Shown here in pieces: positions 57,775-64,000 of a stretch of 64,000 nucleotides of DNA. Under the pieces are notes generated by a model. It was not told where the DNA came from and ran no database searches. It worked only from the letters and a program-made list of their open reading frames with translations. Positions within the stretch are counted from its first letter, which is position 1, and each line of letters begins with the position of its first letter. The stretch is from Exophiala sp. HKRS030. Lineage: Eukaryota; Ascomycota; Eurotiomycetes; Chaetothyriales; Herpotrichiellaceae. The position numbers were made by a program, and so were the translations under genes. The stretch is taken from assembly GCA_023897205.1 (NCBI GenBank), contig JAHWDD010000002.1, positions 3,968,001 through 4,032,000 on the forward strand, in the 5' to 3' direction.

Positions 57775-59196
57775 GCAGCAAGTTTCTATTCGACGGTCGG
57801 TAGTGCGACAATGGATGCACCCTACCACACTCAGCCGCCTACAAACGGTGATGGCAGTGATGTCGAGCCATATGGGCGAGCATCTGGACGATGTTGAGTA
57901 CTGCACTCGGCGAACAATCCATGCGTGATCGACCTGCAAGAAGCTTCGAAGACTGCAGAGAATGGAATTCCAAACAAGAACGGAGTGGATGTACTAGGGG
58001 CTTATCTGGAAGTCGTGACTCTTCTGAAGTCAGCACAGAGAATCCTCGAAGTCCTCCCTTGTCGTTCTTGTCGGAGTTTCAGTTCTTACCTGCTATCCGG
58101 ACATCCTTGCAAAGTCAGACACAGTCGACTTTCTTCGCTTGATACATTAAACACAAGACGTGGATTATCAGGATCGTTGGCAGCCTCAGTAGGGAGGCTT
58201 TAGTCTTGATCGGATTCATGACGAGTCTGAGGTCGTGGATATGTTATCCAAAGGTGACCGCTTTAGCAGGCGCAGAGGAATGCACCTCGCAACAATACCA
58301 GGTAGAGTCGAGGCAACCGTCGCAAGACGGAATGTACATCAATGTTAAATGAGACTCCAACACAGTCAATGAATCAAAACAATAACAATACGATCTTATA
58401 TGCGTTCACGTGCTGCAGGATGGGAGCAAGCGATGATTTAGTATAACACGTAGCCCAAGTCACCTACGTGTCGCGCAGAAAGATCAACTACTCCGCACAT
58501 GCCCGTACCTACTCCGTAGTTGCCGGTGATCAACAGTGGGGATCTTCGGGAAATGGTGAATTGGCAACGTTACATCGAGCGCGACGACGTGGGGTTCTGC
58601 TTCTTTCATCCCTATCACTTATGGGCCATCGCCGAAACTTCTCGAGCTTGCAATTTCCCTTGCGGTAAAGTCTGTCGTTAGTTTGACTGAGTGCTCCGTA
58701 GTACTAGAGCTTTGTCTGCCAATCAACTGCCAAAGTTACACGTGACTCGAGAGCATGTACAAAAACCTCGGCGCCCACTTGGGAACTTCGCAGAAATGCC
58801 TTGATAGTAGAAATTGCTTCAGCAGCATGCTGTCTTGAACAAGAAGCCAAGTCACATCTTCCACGACGTAGGGTTGCCGTCGGCCAATTTCAAGATATGA
58901 GCTCGTGTGACCAGACGATTCAAATGCCTAGTGTCATGCAAAACCAGTTCTTGTGCGCTGTTGATTCGATACCATAGCCAATTATCCTTGTCTCCACCGA
59001 CGTAACTTCGAGGGACAAGACAACCGGTCAATCTTCCGTGCTGTCAAATGCCGACTAGGTTTTCCCCCTCTGGTTTGGCATCTGACCAGTTGCCACTGTA
59101 TAAACAAATTCGTCGCACAAACCCGTCGTTCTTTGTCTTTTCCCCAGATAATCTCCCTGCATTTCCTTTTCTCAGAAACGCGGGGCCCCAGACAAT
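57775..59196. other. Intergenic, 1.4 kb
   Basis: Open frames at 57891-58203 on the plus strand lie just after the bZIP gene but resemble nothing clear. The right end carries the promoter of the sugar transporter. Confidence 0.4.
59099..59104 (+). promoter_or_regulatory. TATA-like box upstream of the sugar-type transporter
   Basis: TATAAA lies 93-98 bases before the start codon at 59197, followed by a pyrimidine-rich leader (TTTGTCTTTTCCCC) typical of well-expressed fungal genes. Confidence 0.35.
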
Positions 59197-60973
59197 ATGG
59201 CTTCTCTAGAAAAGCAACATGAGATCACCGCTGATCGCGGACGCGTCAATAGTGTTGTTGTTCGTGGCGCAAAGGCTGCCACCGAGAAAGAGCGTGGCAT
59301 GTCTCTGATGCAGGGAGTGCGCCTCTACCCTAAAGCCATCGGCTGGAGTATCCTCATCAGCACGTGTATCGCCATGGAAGGCTTCGACGTCTGCTTGTTG
59401 CCCAACTTCTACAACTTTCCACGCTTCAAGGAGAAATATGGCGAGCAGCTTCCAAACGGGACTTACGAACTTACAGCGCCTTGGCAAGCAGGTCTTCAGA
59501 ATGGTTCCCAAGTCGGTCAAATCATCGGTCTTTTCATCAACGGCTGGGTCTCAGAATGGATTGGTTATCGCTACACAACCTTGGCCTGCCTGACTCTCGT
59601 TGCCGCTTTTACCGCAATTCTATTCACGGCCCAAAGCGTCGAGATTCTCCTGGTTGGCTATATCTTGTCTGGTATTCCCTGGGGTGTCTTTCAAACCCTC
59701 ACCATCACCTATGCTTCCGAGGTTTGTCCCGTGGCGCTGAGAGGTAATGAACTCTTGAACTTGGAAATTTATGAGTGGTTACTAACTCTGATCCCAGGCT
59801 ATTTGACAACCTACGTCAACTGTTGTTGGGGTATTGGACAAGTCATTGGAATTGGTGCCATTAAAGCTAGTCTCAACCGCCAGGATGAATGGTCATATCG
59901 CATTCCGTACGCTTTACAATGGATTTGGCCTCTTCCTCTCGGCGTTGGCATATTTCTAGCCCCGGAAAGTCCATGGTGGCTGGTGCGGAAAGGTCGAGTA
60001 ACCGATGCAAAGGCTGCTTTACTACGACTGACAAGTCTCAACAAAGAGACTAACTTCGATGCCGATGAAACTGTCGCCATGATTGCACACACCACGGCTC
60101 TAGAGGAAGAGATCACTGGAGGTGCCACCTATTGGGATTGTTTCAAGGGTACTGATCTGAGGCGGACAGAAATCGTCTGCATGTGCTGGGCAATTCAAAA
60201 TTTGTCTGGAAACTCATTCAGTGGCTATTCTTCCTATTTCCTGACCCAAGCTGGTCTAGATCCGTCAACTTCATACAGCTTTGCCCTTGGTCAATATAGT
60301 ATCAACACCGTCGGGGTCTTTGGAGTCTGGCTGCTCATGAGTTGGGGTATAGGACGAAGGACCTTGTTTTTGTATGGTCTTTGTGGACTGTTCACCATGC
60401 TTTTGATCATGGGCTTCCTTGGTCTTCCCTCAGACCGTGATGCAGCGGCATTAGCAACAGGCAGCATTATGATCATATGGGCCGCTGTGTATCAATTGTC
60501 CGTCGGTACTGTCACTTACTCTTTGGTGGCTGAAATGTCGACCCGAAGATTGCAAATCAAGACTGTGGTTTTGGGCCGGAACCTGTACAACATTGTCGGT
60601 ATAATCTGTTCAGTCATCACACCTTACATGCTGAATCCTGGGCAATGGAATTGGGGTAATTATGCAGGATTCTTCTGGTGAGTCAAGTATTACTCAGGAA
60701 TCTTCTCAGAGACTGATTTCAAATAGGGCTGGTGCTTGTTTCCTTTGCATCATATACACATATTTCCGTGTCCCAGAACCCGCGGGAAGATCCTTCGCCG
60801 AGTTGGACTTGCTGTTCGAGCGCAAGGTCAGCGCTCGGAAGTTCGCCACTACCGCTGTTGATGTTTTCGATGTTGAAGTCCATGGTGATCTACTCGATCA
60901 AGCCGAGAAGAAGTTGAGTGTTGCACAACATCGAGATCAGGCAGCTGTCGATACCGTGCCCGAGAAGGTCTGA
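59197..60973 (+). CDS. MFS sugar transporter (maltose/alpha-glucoside type)
   Basis: Proton-coupled sugar importer at the plasma membrane. Exons are 59197-59743, 59798-60677 and 60727-60973; introns of 54 and 49 nt give 558 codons (557 aa). Landmarks: the first helix with CIAMEGFDVCLLPNFY, a G-x-x-x-G-WVSEWIGYR loop, YASEVCPVALRGYLTTYVN (formed across the first splice), APESPWWLVRKGR at mid-protein, and PEPAGRSFAELDLLFE at the C-terminal end. The motif order and the NFYNFPRF...YGEQLPNGTYEL loop are those of fungal maltose permease-like transporters. The first intron is 54 nt with no stop, so retention would add 18 residues inside a conserved loop. The gene looks intact. Confidence 0.92.
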
Positions 60974-61607
60974 ACGCATTTTTATGTGCAGCGGTATGGA
61001 GCCTCGCCGAAGTTCGCGATCAACGGACAATGGCTGAAGATTTGATGCTATTGTTTACACCAACAACGTCATGTTTTCATGCAATTTGGCTCGTGTTCGG
61101 GTTGATGGGCTCGCAAGCACGTATCTCTTCTAGCACATTTACTCGATTGAGGGCTTCTTGCCTATTTTGCAAGCGCCGCATCACGAGTCGATAAACCGTT
61201 GTCGGCCTTAAAAAATCTTGACACAACCCTCTGACAGGCTAAGTTTCGAGTCTAGCGGTCAACGCTGTTGCACCAAAAGCATGCCTCCAATCATGATTGG
61301 ACATAAGACTCAGATCGTCCTAAAACCGATACAAGCGAGCTCCATCACGTTGGGGGCCGTATTTTGTGGGCCCTAAGTAGCTGGATTTATAGGGCGATGG
61401 GTGGTGGATAGGGGATAAAGTTTACCTATCAAATCAAATTTCAAGTTAGGAGCCAAATCTATTCTGAGGCTGGCCGCCTTGCTTGTATATACTCTGAACA
61501 ATGTAGATTCTTGACCTGGGGTCTCTTCTTGTGTCTTTTCCATACCGTTGTGGCCAAAACAATCCCAATCCGGTCGTGTTGTTTGAGGATCATCAAAGTC
61601 GAACACC
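60974..61607. other. Intergenic, 0.6 kb
   Basis: 3' flank of the transporter and promoter of the next gene. No gene is seen. Confidence 0.5.
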
Positions 61608-62453
61608 ATGTTTTTATCATCAGTTGCCTTCATCACCATTATACTTAGTTGTGTGACGGGCCAAGCAGTTGTCTCCACCGATGGTAATTGTGGTCTCACA
61701 TCGGCCGCCAATGCGACGTGTCTAGGCTCTTCATTTGGGGACTGCTGTTCCTCTAAGGGCTTTTGCGGCGCAACTTCAGATTACTGCGGTGCTGACTGCC
61801 AGATCGACTTTGGAACATGCTTTGCGAATTCCTCGAGGATTAGCTCCAATGGACAATGTGGACAATCTGATCCTGAAGGTCAAATATGTTTACAAAGCAC
61901 TTTCGGTAACTGCTGTAGTCAAAACGGTTTCTGTGGAGGTGACGATACATATTGCGGAACTGGATGTCAATCAGATTTTGGAGAATGCGGAACTACGGCT
62001 GAAGCATCCACATCTAGCTCGACCGCGCGAGCAACATCGTCGGCGGCATCTTCATCATCAACGACTGGTGCCACAGTAACTTCCTCGATATCATCGACGA
62101 CATCCTCGGTGCCCGTCGGATCCGCGTCGTCACAAGCCGAGACAGTCGATGAGCCCAGGAAGACCACCGATAGTGCAGGCTTCAAGGCCGGCATGGCTGT
62201 CATGGCGGTAGCAATAGTTGGTATCGTCGGAGCGCTGGTGTTTTTCTTGTTACGCAGAAGACGCAAGACTCGAGGTTCTACGATGATCATGTCGGAGAAA
62301 GACACCGATGAGAGATCAGTGATCACCAACCAGCGGATGGGTCAGGCTCAGGAGCTTGACGGTCTAGGCCATGGTCGGCCAGAACTTGCCACAACCTACA
62401 ATATGCCATCAGAAGCCAAATCATCGACCAAGGCTGTGCATGAAATGCAATGA
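61608..62453 (+). CDS. Two-hevein-domain (CBM18) single-pass membrane protein
   Basis: Single exon of 282 codons (281 aa). Signal peptide at about residues 1-19; two type-1 chitin-binding (hevein) domains at about 26-71 and 82-127, each with eight cysteines in the family spacing (for example CCSSKGFCG, then DYCGADCQ); a serine/threonine-rich stalk at about 130-185; one transmembrane helix at about 193-215 (AGMAVMAVAIVGIVGALVFF) followed by the stop-transfer cluster RRRRK; and a cytosolic tail of about 60 residues rich in acidic and serine/threonine residues. The layout is that of wall-sensing proteins such as WSC or MID2, but with chitin-binding heads. It may bind own or foreign chitin and signal inward, or simply tether membrane to wall. 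No enzyme domain. Confidence 0.88.
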   Translation: MFLSSVAFITIILSCVTGQAVVSTDGNCGLTSAANATCLGSSFGDCCSSKGFCGATSDYCGADCQIDFGTCFANSSRISSNGQCGQSDPEGQICLQSTFGNCCSQNGFCGGDDTYCGTGCQSDFGECGTTAEASTSSSTARATSSAASSSSTTGATVTSSISSTTSSVPVGSASSQAETVDEPRKTTDSAGFKAGMAVMAVAIVGIVGALVFFLLRRRRKTRGSTMIMSEKDTDERSVITNQRMGQAQELDGLGHGRPELATTYNMPSEAKSSTKAVHEMQ

Positions 62454-62833
62454 TAACTTTTGTGAACGAATAAATCGCCGTCTTGCTCAGCTCAACGCCC
62501 ACGAGGACTATGGTGCTTGTCGAACAACGACAAGGTGATTCAGCCTGGACATCATGCCTCAAGACGAAATTAATCGTTGGTTGCGACATTTGAAATGGCT
62601 CAGCGGTGAAATCCTATAATTACTAGCATGTGCTTACACAAGCCTGGCGATTTGTTCCTTCTTGGGACGGCTCAACAAGTGAAGGGTAGGCAACTCTTCA
62701 CATACCTGAGGTAACCGAATACAATAATTTGAGGGTCACACGGTCATCTAGACAGCAGGCCCCATCTTTTCATACGCTCCAGACATAACGGTCTGGATCG
62801 AGCCACAGAGACGAGGCGGATTGATTTTTTGTC
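62454..62833. other. Short convergent spacer
   Basis: No gene is seen. Confidence 0.45.
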
Positions 62834-63275
62834 TCAGAAACAATACCATATCTGGTGACATAGGCTCCTACTGGACCGTGCAGGATTGGAAAAGAGATCA
62901 ACAATGAACAATATGGATATGACAAGTCCTTGCGGCCCACTCAACGTGTCCAAGTTCTCGGCGACTTGATCCTGAGAGAATGAGGCAGCTATTGATTGAA
63001 GTGTAGGCAAAAAGGCTGAGGTGAAGGCAGGCGAGAGGAGCAAGATATGCACGGAATAGGCCAAGAGCAAGAGGAAAACATGAGGGATATAACTTTGCGA
63101 CCCGGACAAAGAGTATATACCTAGCTAGGAATGATTCTAATGTAAATCGAACGATGCGCGACGACTAGCTGAATTGATAGCAATCCCAGAAGCAAATTTA
63201 CTCGTAGCAGGTCACCCGGTGTCGATAAGTTGAAGAAAGTCTTACGAACGTTGCAAATACCACGAGCCCGTCCAT
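62834..63275 (-). CDS. Hypothetical small membrane protein, gene model uncertain
   Basis: The main part, 63109-62834 (about 90 codons), encodes two hydrophobic helices (HVFLLLLAYSVHILLL, GLVISILFIVDLF) separated by a polar loop. It looks coding but begins without ATG. A possible first exon is 63275-63246 (MDGLVVFATF, followed by GTAAG), spliced over 77 nt to 63168. That second exon then meets the main part one base out of frame near 63130. Either another splice or another single-base error would join them. I do not recognise the family. Confidence 0.35.
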
Positions 63276-64000
63276 GACTGCCAAGAGATTTTATCCGAGT
63301 TCTCCTCCCCAGGATTAATCAACATACTCTGCTTAACACGGAACCGACGACAGTATTGATAATCTTCTTGTCGGTTTCCTGTTCATGATATGATAAAACT
63401 GTGTGAAATCGACCTCGCGCTCCGCTTATGCCGAGCCAAGATGTCGTGTTGATCGACTGAAGTTCAACGATCCCAGGGAACACCGACGGAATGTCTCGTC
63501 GTGCTTACAGAGCAGGATCGTCTCTGATGCAACCTCGTTTACACCCGTGAAAATGAGTTTCTGGGTTGAAAGCTTCTCCACAGCCAAAAAGCATAGCAAC
63601 ATGGAAGAAACTGTGCGCCAACCGTGTGCCGCTGATCTTAACCATCTTGACATCCAATACAAGCCCCCGCACGAGCAGTACCAAGCCCGGCCAACCCTTG
63701 AAGATAAGAACAGGCTGATGTCCGCCAAGGGCTTGGTATCGATGTCAACTGGTTCGATAGTACGCCGCACTCATCATCATATGTGTGTTCGCTCCAATCA
63801 TTCACTGTCGATTCCCCCAGGTCGCATCTGGGGAGTTGCCTCAAGCACAAACCTTTGCTCGTTTCTGGTATGGATATTGGGATATCCATGGATCTGAATT
63901 CCACAAGGCGGATGTTTGAGATCGCCACAACGTGGACTCTACCGCGTGTGACGGCATGGCTGTGGGGATATGTGGCCCGAAGTTCGATGTTTTTATGTCT
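63276..64000. other. Window end, no gene recognised
   Basis: A 164-codon plus-strand frame at 63403-63897 and its antisense partners are not family-like. The region may belong to a gene beyond the window. Confidence 0.4.

Noticed and set aside
61967..62329. Antisense 120-codon acidic frame over the hevein-domain gene
   Set aside because: It is the mirror of the serine/threonine-rich stalk. The plus-strand protein has signal peptide, domains and helix in order.

Overview
The window comes from a filamentous ascomycete (Pezizomycotina). Genes carry many short GT-AG introns (about 44 to 78 nt). Families typical of that group are present: Zn2Cys6/fungal-transcription-factor-domain regulators, a CFEM-PTH11-type receptor, SRPK-like kinase relics, Baeyer-Villiger monooxygenases, a hevein-type (CBM18) membrane protein and AP-1-like bZIP. 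AT-rich tracts look RIP-mutated. The class cannot be fixed from the sequence alone.

Layout. Positions 1-4915 are gene-poor: a degenerate tandem repeat of roughly 170-200 bp, a RIP-like AT-rich tract and a long TTTA microsatellite. A 100-N gap (4916-5015) follows. Immediately to its right are about 12.5 copies of CCCTAA (5016-5090), in the orientation of a left chromosome end. The true chromosome therefore probably begins at 5016, and the first 4.9 kb is a separate contig placed in front of it. From 5.2 to 31 kb lies a subtelomeric accessory island: a decayed TRI12-like MFS pump about 160 bp from the telomere, an alcohol dehydrogenase, two different Baeyer-Villiger monooxygenases, a decayed membrane-protein gene, a CFEM receptor, an SRPK-kinase pseudogene, a D-2-hydroxyacid dehydrogenase, a class V aminotransferase, an O-methyltransferase and a secreted type-B carboxylesterase. 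No polyketide synthase, NRPS or terpene cyclase is visible, so this is a set of oxidising and decorating enzymes without a backbone enzyme. ADH, BVMO and esterase together would fit oxidative ketone/ester cleavage. From 30.5 to 42 kb come a reading frame with two complete Zn2Cys6 plus regulatory-domain modules, an MTR-like amino-acid permease, an amidohydrolase relic and another Zn2Cys6 regulator. From 45 to 64 kb genes become more housekeeping-like: an ACS-type MFS permease, a DUF726 hydrolase, a secreted M28 peptidase, a further fungal regulator, a GFA-domain protein, a small bZIP, a sugar-type MFS transporter and a two-hevein-domain membrane protein.

Two things stand out. First, the 30.5-34.6 kb minus-strand locus reads in one spliced frame (1296 codons) through Zn2Cys6-MHR-Zn2Cys6-MHR, apparently a tandem regulator fusion. 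Second, several otherwise well-kept genes (ADH, OMT, esterase, the 52-54 kb regulator) are each broken by what looks like single-base losses inside homopolymer runs. Adding one base restores the family sequence and an exact codon count every time. That pattern fits consensus-sequence error better than independent pseudogenisation, although the telomere-proximal MFS and the kinase are true relics.

Exon boundaries below were derived by eye from GT/AG sites, reading frame and family resemblance. No alignment or search was run.
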